Shown: positions 32,057 through 40,186, numbered from the stretch's first letter. The stretch is DNA of 64,000 nucleotides from Entomomonas sp. E2T0 (GCF_025985425.1 NZ_CP094972.1:2728001-2792000); one strand, 5' to 3'. Numbers and translations: made by a program. The notes: a model not told the origin generated them from the sequence alone.

Positions 32057-34084
32057 TTATTCTTGTTTTTTATATTTCTTCTTTCGGGTTTTAGGAAATA
32101 TAACACCATCACATTTAGGATAATCAGGACATCCCCAAAATGTAGTGGTTTTTCCCTTACGTTTTATGGTAGGTTTGCCACATTTAGGGCAAGGATCACC
32201 AGTTGCTATAGGTTGTTGCTTAATCTCAATGGTAGTATTCCCATACTTCTGAACCATGCTAGCTAACCACTGTGACTGCTTATGCAAAAAGGCATCTATT
32301 GATATTTCCCCCTGCTCTATCATATCTAGTGCTTGCTCCCATATACCTGTAGTACCAGGATTAGATATAACATCTGGTACAGTCTTTATAATAGAATGCC
32401 CTACTTCTGTGGCAATTAATTTACCTCGTTTTTTAGTAATTAGCTTTTTGTCTTTAAGCTTTTTAATAATATTTGCTCTAGTCGCCTGTGTTCCAATACC
32501 TGTCGTTTCTCTTAGCTTTTGTTTGATTTTAGGATCATCAATTAATTTAGCAACAGATTTCATAGCTACTACTAACGTACCTTCATTGTATAAGGGTGGT
32601 GCAGTGGTTTGCTTAGAGTGACAATCCACTTGATTAATCTGACATGTCATATTTTGCTGAAGAGGTGGTAGTATTTGTGTTTGATTTTTAGCTTCAGATG
32701 GCTCTGTACTCTCTTCTGTTTCAGTATTATCATCATCTATATCTCCTGATAATAAAGCTTTCCAACCATTAACTATTATTTTCTTACCTATTGCTACCAG
32801 TGTTTGCCCTTTGCAGTCCAGTAATACTGTTGTATGGTCATATTCATGTAGTGGTAAGAACTGGGCAAGGTAATTAGCTCTAATTAATTTGTAGACTTGT
32901 AGTTCTTTTTCCGTCATAGCTGAAAGATCAACGATTTCATCCGTAGGAATAATGCCATGATGTGAATGTTTATCCACTTGTTTATCATTCCATGATTTAG
33001 ATTTAATGGTGGTATCTAATTTTGTGAGTAGATTACTGATACTAGGATCTGTTTTGGCTAATGTGTTAAATATAACAGGTGCTTCAGCAAACATACTAGT
33101 CGGTAAATAACCACATTCTGTTCTTGGATAAGAAGTTGCTTTATGTTTCTCATACAGTGATTGGGCAATATTAAGGGTTTCCTCCACATCAAAACCGTAT
33201 TTGTTACAACACATCAGTTGTAGTCCTGCCAAATCAAAAGGTAATGGATGATTAGTATTTTTACGCTCTGTAGTAATTGAGGTAACAGTGGCCTGTCCTG
33301 TGGTTTGAAAAAGTTTAGTTGCTTGGATAGCTGCTTCTTGTTTAATACAACGCCCTACTTCATCTGTAAATTGTTTAGGCACATCCCATGCAGCCTTAAA
33401 AGACTGTCCCTGACTGGTGAGTTTAATCGTTATCAACCAATAGGGAATTGGAACAAAATTAGTATTAGCTAGCTCTCTATCAACCACTAACTTTAAAGTA
33501 GGAGTTTGTACTCTGCCTACTGGTATAAAGCCTTTATATCCATTTTGTTGTGCTAAAATTGTAAATAAGCAAGTAAGATTACATCCTACAAGCCAATCTG
33601 CTTTACTACGAGCTAAAGCAGATAGATATAATGGATAGGTTTTTTGACCATCTTGCATTTCATTCCAAGCTTTTTTAATCGCTGTAGCATTTAAAGCACT
33701 GTACCAAAGTCTTTTAACAGGCCCCTTGTAACCACACAATACCATAACTTCACGCGCAATTAACTCACCTTCCCTATCTGCATCAGTACCTATAATGACT
33801 TCAGTTGCTTGTTTTAGTAACTGTTTAATAATCTTAAACTGTCCAGATTTTTTTGGTGTTACGTTATATTTCCATTGATTCGGAATAAAGGGAAGCCAAT
33901 CTAACGCCCATTTTTTATATTTCTCATCATAATCTGAGGCCTGAGCCAGTTCCAAAATATGACCTATACACCAAGTTACAGTTATACCATTTCCTTCAAT
34001 ATAGCCATTTTTCGACTGGGTAATACCTAACGTTTTAGCGACTATTTTTCCCTGATCAGGTTTTTCACATAAGATAAGTTGCAT
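32057..34084 (-). CDS. topB: DNA topoisomerase III
   Basis: A protein of 675 residues, type IA topoisomerase. The TOPRIM part begins MQLILCEKPDQGKIVAKTLG and includes TDADREGELIARE near residue 100. The catalytic tyrosine is in TSYPRTECGYLP near 317. One zinc-finger module (CPKCGKPTIKRKGKTTTFWG) and CPDYPKC lie at the C-terminus. It cuts and passes single strands and resolves linked DNA in ICE replication and transfer. AGGAG precedes the ATG; it is usual in the replication part of this ICE class. Confidence 0.95.
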   Translation of the reverse strand: MQLILCEKPDQGKIVAKTLGITQSKNGYIEGNGITVTWCIGHILELAQASDYDEKYKKWALDWLPFIPNQWKYNVTPKKSGQFKIIKQLLKQATEVIIGTDADREGELIAREVMVLCGYKGPVKRLWYSALNATAIKKAWNEMQDGQKTYPLYLSALARSKADWLVGCNLTCLFTILAQQNGYKGFIPVGRVQTPTLKLVVDRELANTNFVPIPYWLITIKLTSQGQSFKAAWDVPKQFTDEVGRCIKQEAAIQATKLFQTTGQATVTSITTERKNTNHPLPFDLAGLQLMCCNKYGFDVEETLNIAQSLYEKHKATSYPRTECGYLPTSMFAEAPVIFNTLAKTDPSISNLLTKLDTTIKSKSWNDKQVDKHSHHGIIPTDEIVDLSAMTEKELQVYKLIRANYLAQFLPLHEYDHTTVLLDCKGQTLVAIGKKIIVNGWKALLSGDIDDDNTETEESTEPSEAKNQTQILPPLQQNMTCQINQVDCHSKQTTAPPLYNEGTLVVAMKSVAKLIDDPKIKQKLRETTGIGTQATRANIIKKLKDKKLITKKRGKLIATEVGHSIIKTVPDVISNPGTTGIWEQALDMIEQGEISIDAFLHKQSQWLASMVQKYGNTTIEIKQQPIATGDPCPKCGKPTIKRKGKTTTFWGCPDYPKCDGVIFPKTRKKKYKKQE

Positions 34085-34193
34085 AATCTACTCCTATTAT
34101 TAAAATAAGAATAGAATCACCTAATTCTAGTTAGGTAGACTATAGTTAATAGGAAATTGGATTAATTCATTTAGATTTTTACTTACATTATCT

Positions 34194-34208
34194 GTTAACA
34201 CTGTTAAC
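34194..34208. repeat. GTTAAC palindrome, copy 8
   Basis: GTTAACACTGTTAAC, 110 bases upstream of topB and 15 after the stop of the gene upstream. Confidence 0.9.
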
Positions 34209-34222
34209 AAAATTGCTTACTA

Positions 34223-34492
34223 CTATTTTTTACGACTCATTGATAAATAATTATTAAAGTCAGCTTCATTTTGTAATACCACTTGTGTTGCCACAGCTAA
34301 AGCATCCACTATTGCCTCATCCTCACAACTATAATCACACTTTTCCATAATAGTTTTAATATGCTCTACTGAATAGTTATAGAGGTGTATTCGTTTTTCT
34401 TTACCACCTAATCGTTGGTGTAATTCTTTTTCACGAAGCCTCTTAGCTTTCATACGCTCGGCAGGTGTTATTGGTTGTTTATCTTTTTTCAT
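34223..34492 (-). CDS. small basic hypothetical protein, possible DNA-binding
   Basis: A protein of 89 residues with the start PITPAERMKAKRLREKELHQ, like the N-terminus of small plasmid and phage proteins of the ribbon-helix-helix type (A-E-R-M-R-x-x-R-x-R), then helical. This suggests a transcriptional or replication control protein, but the family is uncertain. The start was set at 34,492. Confidence 0.5.
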   Translation of the reverse strand: MKKDKQPITPAERMKAKRLREKELHQRLGGKEKRIHLYNYSVEHIKTIMEKCDYSCEDEAIVDALAVATQVVLQNEADFNNYLSMSRKK

Positions 34493-34501
34493 AACTTATA
34501 T

Positions 34502-34711
34502 TCAATCATCTGTGTAACTTGCAGTTAATTTTGCAAATAACAGAACAGCTGTAGATGGTATACTGAGTTCAATAATATCTTTAATACAAATATTTCCCCA
34601 TGCTATATAAAAATACATAAACCAAATAAACCCAACTATTAACCCAAATAAAGTCATTGTGTCACTAAAAGGCCATTTTTTATTTGCTACGATTTTCAAT
34701 TTATTCCACAT
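34502..34711 (-). CDS. small membrane protein
   Basis: A protein of 69 residues starting MWNKLKIVANKKWPFSD with two membrane helices (about 17-36 and 43-60). The ATG at 34,711 was chosen because GGAG lies seven bases before it. The function is unknown. Confidence 0.55.
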   Translation of the reverse strand: MWNKLKIVANKKWPFSDTMTLFGLIVGFIWFMYFYIAWGNICIKDIIELSIPSTAVLLFAKLTASYTDD

Positions 34712-34748
34712 ACTTATCTCCAAAAATCATTAAAAGTAACGCGTTACT

Positions 34749-35054
34749 TTATTTACTTTTGTTTTTTAAGATATTCAACAGCATTTTTAACTCATTTATA
34801 TATTGTTTAATATCTTTCAAAGATACTACGCATGATGAGTCATCACAGTTTTCCTTAATGCGCTTTGTGGGCTTTAAAGTAACTTTAACAGGCATATGAT
34901 AGTTTGAGCTTTCTACATAAGCGTCCATATCTTCTGAGCCACTAGAATAAGATGTAATCCCATAAGATATTAAGAAATCACCTCTTTTACTTATTTCTTC
35001 ATGCAAAACAATTATTTCTTGTTTTAGTTTGATGGGTATTTTGATCCAAGGCAT
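34749..35054 (-). CDS. hypothetical protein
   Basis: A protein of 101 residues with SSYSSGSEDMDAYVES and a helical end (QYINELKMLLNILKNKSK). AAAGGAAAG precedes the ATG and a GTTAAC site lies 40 bases upstream. No family is recognised. Confidence 0.55.
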   Translation of the reverse strand: MPWIKIPIKLKQEIIVLHEEISKRGDFLISYGITSYSSGSEDMDAYVESSNYHMPVKVTLKPTKRIKENCDDSSCVVSLKDIKQYINELKMLLNILKNKSK

Positions 35055-35094
35055 TTATTAACTTTCCTTTATGTAGTTATTATTTATTCTTCTT

Positions 35095-35109
35095 GTTAAC
35101 ACTGTTAAC
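35095..35109. repeat. GTTAAC palindrome, copy 9
   Basis: GTTAACACTGTTAAC, 40 bases upstream of the gene starting at 35,054 and just after the terminator of ssb. Confidence 0.9.
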
Positions 35110-35112
35110 AAA

Positions 35113-35143
35113 ACTCAAAAAAGAGAACCTACATGTTCAATAG
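35113..35143 (-). terminator. intrinsic terminator
   Basis: On the minus strand AGAGAA/TTCTCT arms with a loop of about 17 bases, then TTTTTTGA. It follows the ssb gene by about 40 bases. Confidence 0.7.
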
Positions 35144-35181
35144 ATTCTCTTATTACAATTACCATCACCCTACAATAAAAA

Positions 35182-35649
35182 TTAAAAAGCTTCTTCCTGT
35201 TCTAAATTACTATCTTCAAACGACTTTTGTTCAGAAGTAGATTGATTGACAGCAGCACTATTATTATCTTTCATAGTCACAGACTCTAAACGTTGTAAGC
35301 AGATACTTACACCACTTCTAAAAGTACGTACTTTCATAATAACTTTCTTTTCACCAGTTTCTTTGGCTTCAAATTCTTCCCGAACCAGAACACCATCAAC
35401 TTTAATTCGCATTCCTTTTTTAAAAATCTTAGTAATTAACAGGCTAGCTTCATCAGGATCTTTTACCCAAAACTCCACAGGTGCCCAAAATCCACCTTGA
35501 TCTTCTAACTCATCTGTTTTTTTATTTCTGACTAAATTATCAAAATGGGTATTTAAAGATATTACTGTTTGCGGTGTTTCATTACCATTGGCTACCGTTC
35601 TATTATTAATACTTCCAATATTACCTTCACCTAAAAATACTGTTGACAT
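35182..35649 (-). CDS. ssb: single-stranded DNA-binding protein, ICE type
   Basis: A protein of 155 residues with an OB-fold pattern (SLNTHFDNLVRNKKTDELED; FWVKDPDEASLLITKIFKKGMRI; VDGVLVREEFEAKETGEKKV), followed by a Gln/Ser-rich linker and an acidic tail ending LEQEEAF. Typical SSB tails end DDDIPF; here only the terminal F and the acidic run are kept, which may limit docking of host SSB partners. AGAGGGT precedes the ATG. It lies in the replication cluster between DUF3158-like and small genes. Confidence 0.82.
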   Translation of the reverse strand: MSTVFLGEGNIGSINNRTVANGNETPQTVISLNTHFDNLVRNKKTDELEDQGGFWAPVEFWVKDPDEASLLITKIFKKGMRIKVDGVLVREEFEAKETGEKKVIMKVRTFRSGVSICLQRLESVTMKDNNSAAVNQSTSEQKSFEDSNLEQEEAF

Positions 35650-35676
35650 ACTTTAACCCTCTAAATTTAATTTTGT

Positions 35677-35691
35677 GTTAACACTGTTAAC
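35677..35691. repeat. GTTAAC palindrome, copy 10
   Basis: GTTAACACTGTTAAC, 28 bases upstream of ssb. Confidence 0.9.
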
Positions 35692-35719
35692 AAACCTGTA
35701 TTGAATTAATAAAATGTAT

Positions 35720-36235
35720 TTACCTTTTAAATTGTTCTGTAGATTTCTTTAAAACCATTGTTACTTTATCTAAGTTTTGCAAATGCTCCTTATGCTGTTT
35801 GCTTAATATTGATAAATAGCTCATATGCTTATTAAGCTCTAATCGAGCAATCTCAAAATACGCTAAATCATTTAACCACTTTAAGGATTGCTCATTTCTT
35901 ACAGGTGGATTTAACATAGCGTTTTCCCATATATGTACCCCCATTAATGTGAAATCACTATTTCTCCATCTAAGATAGGAATTATCACCTGCTGAATTTT
36001 GTATTCTCATTCTCAAATCGAATAATGTATAAGGGGGTTGATTAACTATTACGAGAAGCTCCTCCATTAGTCGAAAAATTTTAGGTTTTAAGTATTTAGC
36101 ATGACTGATTAACAATGCTGAGTCCTCATGCTCCCCCTTACCCTTTAAAAGGCCTTTTAGGGAGGCAATTTGTTCAGCCGAACTGGAGACAATTTGTTCA
36201 GCTAGTTTGTAAGCACTTTGTTCAGAGTTCTGCAT
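35720..36235 (-). CDS. DUF3158-like ICE protein
   Basis: A protein of 171 residues, all helical. ASLKGLLKGKG near the start, LRMRIQNSAGDNSYLRWR and QSLKWLNDLAYFEIARLELN in the middle suggest the DUF3158 family that lies next to TIGR03761 in ICEs. The function is unknown. The start follows the stop of the neighbour by 10 bases. Confidence 0.6.
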   Translation of the reverse strand: MQNSEQSAYKLAEQIVSSSAEQIASLKGLLKGKGEHEDSALLISHAKYLKPKIFRLMEELLVIVNQPPYTLFDLRMRIQNSAGDNSYLRWRNSDFTLMGVHIWENAMLNPPVRNEQSLKWLNDLAYFEIARLELNKHMSYLSILSKQHKEHLQNLDKVTMVLKKSTEQFKR

Positions 36236-36245
36236 TCTTTAACCT

Positions 36246-37052
36246 TTATTCTTCATTCAATTGATCGTTATCCAACTGAACATTCGCCTCCAACTGAGGA
36301 ATCGAATGTTCAGTTTTGTCATCTTTTATAACTGGCTCAATATTAGCTAACTTACGTTTTTTAATGACTGGAGCAAATTCAGATCTTTTCCTTCCTTCCA
36401 ATATTTCTTTAGGTGGTAGCTCTCCCATTCGCTCTAATGCTTGTCTTGCTCTTGCATTGTTTGCTGCAAAGTCATCACGAGTTGCACCAGAGTTTCTATA
36501 ATTACGTACAACACTATAGAAACTTCTCATGAGTGATGAGCCTTCATTAATAAAATCTTCAGATTGAGTTCGACCAATTAGTCCAAGATGCCTTAATTGC
36601 AGTATTCCCTTCGTGAAATCGTCATACTCAACTAGCATATAAGCACCACTAAAACCAAGCGGTGACTTACTAATTAACATCAGCTCACAGGGATTAATAT
36701 TTAAGTTTTCAGATACCTTAATTTGCTTAGGTAATCTTTTTTCTTTGATTTGCTTAATAGTGTTAATCAGTCTTGATAGCTCTCGTCTAGTACTATTATA
36801 TTTATCTTCTATTTTAATCAGGTCCCAATCTGCATAAGGATCATCAAAACTTGCTGTAAAATGAATAGCATTTAAACGACTAATAAAACCAGGTAATCCT
36901 ATAATTACATTTCTCTTCTTGGGATCAGTAGCCTTCCTACCTTCCCATAGCTTCATAGCTTGTATGGTATGAAGTGTAATTACAACTTGACTTTGTAATG
37001 GTCCTATTCTATTTTCTGACTCAATATAAACATCATCTTCTGTTACATCCAT
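36246..37052 (-). CDS. integrating conjugative element protein, PFL_4669 family (TIGR03761)
   Basis: A protein of 268 residues. The core has LRHLGLIGRTQSEDFINEG, then VRNYRNSGATRDDFAANN and QALERMGELPPKEILEGRKR, the hallmark end of the PFL_4669 family. The family is part of the ICE replication region and has no known activity. A C-terminal tail of about 35 residues beyond the family end is rich in D, E and N. It begins a unit with its own shared promoter box. Confidence 0.82.
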   Translation of the reverse strand: MDVTEDDVYIESENRIGPLQSQVVITLHTIQAMKLWEGRKATDPKKRNVIIGLPGFISRLNAIHFTASFDDPYADWDLIKIEDKYNSTRRELSRLINTIKQIKEKRLPKQIKVSENLNINPCELMLISKSPLGFSGAYMLVEYDDFTKGILQLRHLGLIGRTQSEDFINEGSSLMRSFYSVVRNYRNSGATRDDFAANNARARQALERMGELPPKEILEGRKRSEFAPVIKKRKLANIEPVIKDDKTEHSIPQLEANVQLDNDQLNEE

Positions 37053-37116
37053 AGTTATACCTCATATGATAAAAAATTAACTATGATGATAATGTCTACT
37101 AAAAACGCTCTATAAA

Positions 37117-37165
37117 CTGCGGTTAAATAGAAATAGGTCAAAACCTATTAACGGTAAGTACTTTG
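37117..37165 (-). promoter_or_regulatory. shared promoter/operator box, copy E
   Basis: Fifth copy of the box. On the coding strand AATAGG-TTTTGA-CCTATT followed by TCTATTTAACCGCA, ending 64 nt before the PFL_4669 family gene. A triple GTTAAC site lies 11 bases further upstream. Confidence 0.65.
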
Positions 37166-37176
37166 TACACAATATT

Positions 37177-37200
37177 GTTAACAGTGTTAACACTGTTAAC
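37177..37200. repeat. GTTAAC palindrome, copy 11 (triple)
   Basis: Three GTTAAC hexamers at 9-base period, between the small gene ending at 37,224 and promoter box E. Confidence 0.92.
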
Positions 37201-37223
37201 AACTAACTTTTTAATTGCTAGTT

Positions 37224-37385
37224 TTATGATTTAGAATTTTTTATTTTCTCTAACTCTTGAATTACAATCGTTATCTTAGGTTTAGCATAATTTAATAAGC
37301 TGCTATTCTTCAATGAAGCGTTTAATTTGCTTTGAATTTTAATTTCAGACTCTATTATTAACATTTGTAAAGATTTATGTTTCAT
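37224..37385 (-). CDS. small hypothetical protein (53 aa)
   Basis: A protein of 53 residues starting MKHKSLQMLIIESEIKIQSK, helical. The ATG at 37,385 was chosen because AGAG precedes it and the longer frame passes through a GTTAAC site. The function is unknown; it may be a peptide of regulatory or toxin-antitoxin type, without evidence. Confidence 0.4.
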   Translation of the reverse strand: MKHKSLQMLIIESEIKIQSKLNASLKNSSLLNYAKPKITIVIQELEKIKNSKS

Positions 37386-37406
37386 ATAATTCTCTTTCGT
37401 TAATTT

Positions 37407-37421
37407 GTTAACACTGTTAAC
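37407..37421. repeat. GTTAAC palindrome, copy 12
   Basis: GTTAACACTGTTAAC followed by a mutated third unit (AGTATTAAT), 22 bases upstream of the 53-residue gene. Confidence 0.88.
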
Positions 37422-37425
37422 AGTA

Positions 37426-37938
37426 TTAATAAGGATTTGGCTCACCAAATATTTTAAGGTAAATTGCTTTATCTGTTTTTAATAAAAACTCTTTAACAGC
37501 ATCTTCTTCAACTGTCACAATTTGTTCCTCTATAACTTCACTATTCAAAACGACATATCTATACCAAAAGAAGTTATTAGTAATAGTAGATTGGTAAAGA
37601 TTATTGACTAGTATTTTTGTCTGTTCATTAAAGTTATAAGGTAAAGCAGCATCATTAGGTTCAACCAGTTCTGAGAATATTAGTGTCGAATTTTGATCAG
37701 TAAATGTTGTATTATTTTTTATAATATTAAACTCATGATGTTCAGCTATTATTTTTTTGTTTATGGCTAGTTGTATTGAAAGTTTATTATCATAATAGTT
37801 ATTAAAAATCATTTCAGTTACTATTAAAAGTATAAAGAAGGCAATACTAAAACTAATTGCTTTCCTCTCTGAAACTTCAAAAAAAATACTCAACATAAAA
37901 TAAAGAAATATTGAATATATTAAAATTAAGCTAATCAT
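37426..37938 (-). CDS. hypothetical membrane-anchored protein
   Basis: A protein of 170 residues with two hydrophobic helices (about 2-18 and 25-45) and a soluble rest with FFWYRYVVLNSEVIEEQIVT. A TAGGAAAA site precedes the ATG. The stop lies just after a GTTAAC site. No family is recognised. Confidence 0.55.
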   Translation of the reverse strand: MISLILIYSIFLYFMLSIFFEVSERKAISFSIAFFILLIVTEMIFNNYYDNKLSIQLAINKKIIAEHHEFNIIKNNTTFTDQNSTLIFSELVEPNDAALPYNFNEQTKILVNNLYQSTITNNFFWYRYVVLNSEVIEEQIVTVEEDAVKEFLLKTDKAIYLKIFGEPNPY

Positions 37939-37970
37939 CAGCTATTTTCCTAAACTAATTTTTGATTGCT

Positions 37971-37985
37971 GTTAACAGTGTTAAC
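37971..37985. repeat. GTTAAC palindrome, copy 13
   Basis: GTTAACAGTGTTAAC, 33 bases upstream of the gene starting at 37,938 and about 32 after the stop of the STY4528-type gene. Confidence 0.9.
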
Positions 37986-38017
37986 AAGTAAATATTTTAA
38001 AAAAATTCAAAACTTAA

Positions 38018-39265
38018 TCATTTTTTAAGGCCATTCATGGATAACAGATTTTTTAAACTTGAAAGTTGTCGCTTAGTATCCTCTGGTATAGGTTGGCTTA
38101 TATCCCTTCGATAATTTTTTAAAGGCTGTATACTTGGCTTCACAAGCTGTTGCGCAGGTAGCTTATTTTCTGCTTTAGCTGCCCAAGGCTTAAATTCATT
38201 GTTTACAGCACGTTTTAATAAACCAAATAAGTATTTAATAGGGCTTTGAATATTTCCTTCAGCACAACGTTGATTAAACTCTTGAATCACCAAAGGTATT
38301 TGATCAGGTTCAATCTGTTTGATTAGCTCGTTAATATTTTTATGTTGTTGTGCTGTAGCCTCAGTTAAATATTTATTATCCAGTACAGTACTAGTACTAT
38401 TGTTTATAAATACAGTACTAGTACTATATAGGTTTGGATTCCGAACTCCGTTGCTATTAGGTGGCTCTAGCTTTGGTTCGGATTCCGAACTGAGTAAATC
38501 ATTAATCCGAACTGGGTGATTTTTGCTGATTTCGGATTCCGAACTTGGGTTATTTAGATTCCGAACTCGGCTATTTTTACTGGGTTTGGATTCCGAACTA
38601 GATGTTTGATACTGGTGCATTTCATTAGTTTTAGACAAGCTTTGTAAGCTAATCCGTTCTGCCATTAATGCTAGACGTGTTTGCACACCTTCATGTTCTG
38701 AGCTTTGTAGATCATCCATTGCTCCATCAGCTACAATTCTCACGCTTTTATTAGCATGTTTACGACTATTCGCTACAAGTTCAATATAAGTTTTATCAAT
38801 TTCTACCGCATCTGCTACAGTAATGGGTTCATCATGGAGTATGTATAATGAGCCAAGGTGTTGTCCTGTTCGTTTATCTCTGCCACGACTGACTAAACTG
38901 AGCCAACGAGTTAAACGTAGGATATGGATAGTTCTAGCGATGGTTTCTTTGGAGGCTTTTTCACCATAAGGTACCATTGATAGATAAGGCTGTAGATCTT
39001 CATAATGAGGTACAGCAAAACCTTCTTTATCAAGCAGTAGTTTAAATACTTGCCACGCATTACGTTCAATCGGTGTTAAACGGTTATCTAATAATAGTCG
39101 TTTAGGTACCGTCTCATGGATGTTACCACTGTATATAATGCCACTCACTCCATTGGGTGATTTTCCTTCAGGTGTAGGACGATCAGAGGTAATCTTTTGT
39201 GGCCACTGTGAATCGGTTTTTTTAATGCATTGTTCAACAATCTCTGACCAAATACTTTTAGTCAT
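38018..39265 (-). CDS. STY4528 family pathogenicity-island replication protein
   Basis: A protein of 415 residues. The N-terminal 200 residues (VPKRLLLDNRLTPIERNAWQ; FAVPHYEDLQPYLSMVPYGE; TRWLSLVSRGRDKRTGQHLG) match the STY4528 family, and include a winged-helix-like part that could bind DNA. The middle contains repeats SSES…K-N…V-R-N, two units of 18 residues plus a diverged third, coded by iteron-like DNA (see 38,436). The C-terminal part resembles primosomal or helicase-loading proteins (FNQRCAEGNIQSPIKYLFGL). It probably starts ICE replication. Confidence 0.82.
   Translation of the reverse strand: MTKSIWSEIVEQCIKKTDSQWPQKITSDRPTPEGKSPNGVSGIIYSGNIHETVPKRLLLDNRLTPIERNAWQVFKLLLDKEGFAVPHYEDLQPYLSMVPYGEKASKETIARTIHILRLTRWLSLVSRGRDKRTGQHLGSLYILHDEPITVADAVEIDKTYIELVANSRKHANKSVRIVADGAMDDLQSSEHEGVQTRLALMAERISLQSLSKTNEMHQYQTSSSESKPSKNSRVRNLNNPSSESEISKNHPVRINDLLSSESEPKLEPPNSNGVRNPNLYSTSTVFINNSTSTVLDNKYLTEATAQQHKNINELIKQIEPDQIPLVIQEFNQRCAEGNIQSPIKYLFGLLKRAVNNEFKPWAAKAENKLPAQQLVKPSIQPLKNYRRDISQPIPEDTKRQLSSLKNLLSMNGLKK
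38369..38430. repeat. direct repeat ACAGTACTAGTACTAT
   Basis: Two copies of ACAGTACTAGTACTAT (about 38,382-38,397 and 38,412-38,427), 30 bases apart, next to the iteron-like group and in an AT-rich stretch. Each is partly palindromic (AGTACTAGTACT). Confidence 0.75.
38436..38599. repeat. iteron-like repeats GGATTCCGAACT inside the replication gene
   Basis: Six copies at 38,436, 38,480, 38,502 (mutated: TAATCCGAACT), 38,534, 38,556 and 38,588. Centre spacings are 44, 22, 32, 22 and 32 bases, close to 4, 2, 3, 2 and 3 helical turns. Alternate copies are read in two frames (SSES and VRN), so the DNA rather than the protein is conserved. Part of the pattern comes from a 54-base tandem duplication. 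It is comparable to iterons inside the lambda O gene. Confidence 0.75.
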
Positions 39266-39266
39266 T

Positions 39267-40172
39267 TCATTCCCCTAGTAACCCTTTAGTTAATGCATTC
39301 CATAAGGTATTAAAGTCAATCCGATATTTATCAGAAAGACTAATTAACTTTTTAAGATGTTCACGTGTCAATTGATGAAGGTGTTTTACTTTGGTTTTGT
39401 TCAAAAGGTATTGCCACTCGTCCTTTACACTTCCTTTAATTTGTTCATCACAACTACCAAAAGGCTGACGATCTTGGTTATCACTATTGATAAACCTTCT
39501 TGTTACACTGATTTTTCGATCAGAAACATTAAAAAAGGTAGTAACGATTTCAATTTTTGCTCTAAGCATCATTAGTTTTTCAAACAGTTCTTGATCTGCT
39601 TTGGTTTCTAAGTTATTTTCTTCAATCTCACACCATAATGAGGTGAGATCCCAGTTATACTGTTCCGCAATGGCAATTAGTTTTTCCATACGCTTGATAT
39701 GGTCAATCACAGGTTCGGTACTTAGAAAGAGCTTCCATTCGCTCCATAGAATTTTTTTCTGCTCATCATTAAGGCGTGTTACTCTCCCTTTGCTCTTTTG
39801 GATATTCATCATTTTGCGTTTAATAGCCGCTATCGTACTGGTGATACCAAAACATTCATTAAGAATACGATTTGACGCATTATTTCTAATAGCCTTATCG
39901 ATCAATTCTTTATGTTGTTCTTTTTGCTCAGTTAGTTGTATAACACGTTGTAGCATGTTGACATCAATTTGAATTTTAGCCCAAACGACAGGAGTTCCCA
40001 TTAGCTCAAATAGTGCATTAGGAGGTAATGTCTCAATCATTTTGATCACTTCATCATTAATACCCATCGCTCTACAACGATTATAGTAACCTTGATTAAT
40101 ATCTTTTATGAGTTGACTGAGTACCGCTTGGTTAAGCGGTGTACTCGCAGGTAAAAACTCCTTAAGTTCCAT
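39267..40172 (-). CDS. DUF2857 (STY4526 family) island replication protein
   Basis: A protein of 301 residues starting MELKEFLPASTPLNQAVLSQ. The C-terminal half includes LNECFGITSTIAAIKRKMMN, which is typical for DUF2857 proteins beside STY4528 genes. The ATG at 40,172 was chosen because GGAGGG lies seven bases before; an upstream in-frame ATG overlaps the end of the ParB-family gene. The function is unknown. Confidence 0.78.
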   Translation of the reverse strand: MELKEFLPASTPLNQAVLSQLIKDINQGYYNRCRAMGINDEVIKMIETLPPNALFELMGTPVVWAKIQIDVNMLQRVIQLTEQKEQHKELIDKAIRNNASNRILNECFGITSTIAAIKRKMMNIQKSKGRVTRLNDEQKKILWSEWKLFLSTEPVIDHIKRMEKLIAIAEQYNWDLTSLWCEIEENNLETKADQELFEKLMMLRAKIEIVTTFFNVSDRKISVTRRFINSDNQDRQPFGSCDEQIKGSVKDEWQYLLNKTKVKHLHQLTREHLKKLISLSDKYRIDFNTLWNALTKGLLGE

Positions 40173-40186
40173 GCTACGGCCCTCCA

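Noticed and set aside
37224-37938. Toxin-antitoxin pair formed by the two small genes
   Set aside because: Neither protein shows a toxin or antitoxin motif, and a GTTAAC site separates them; size and order alone are not enough.
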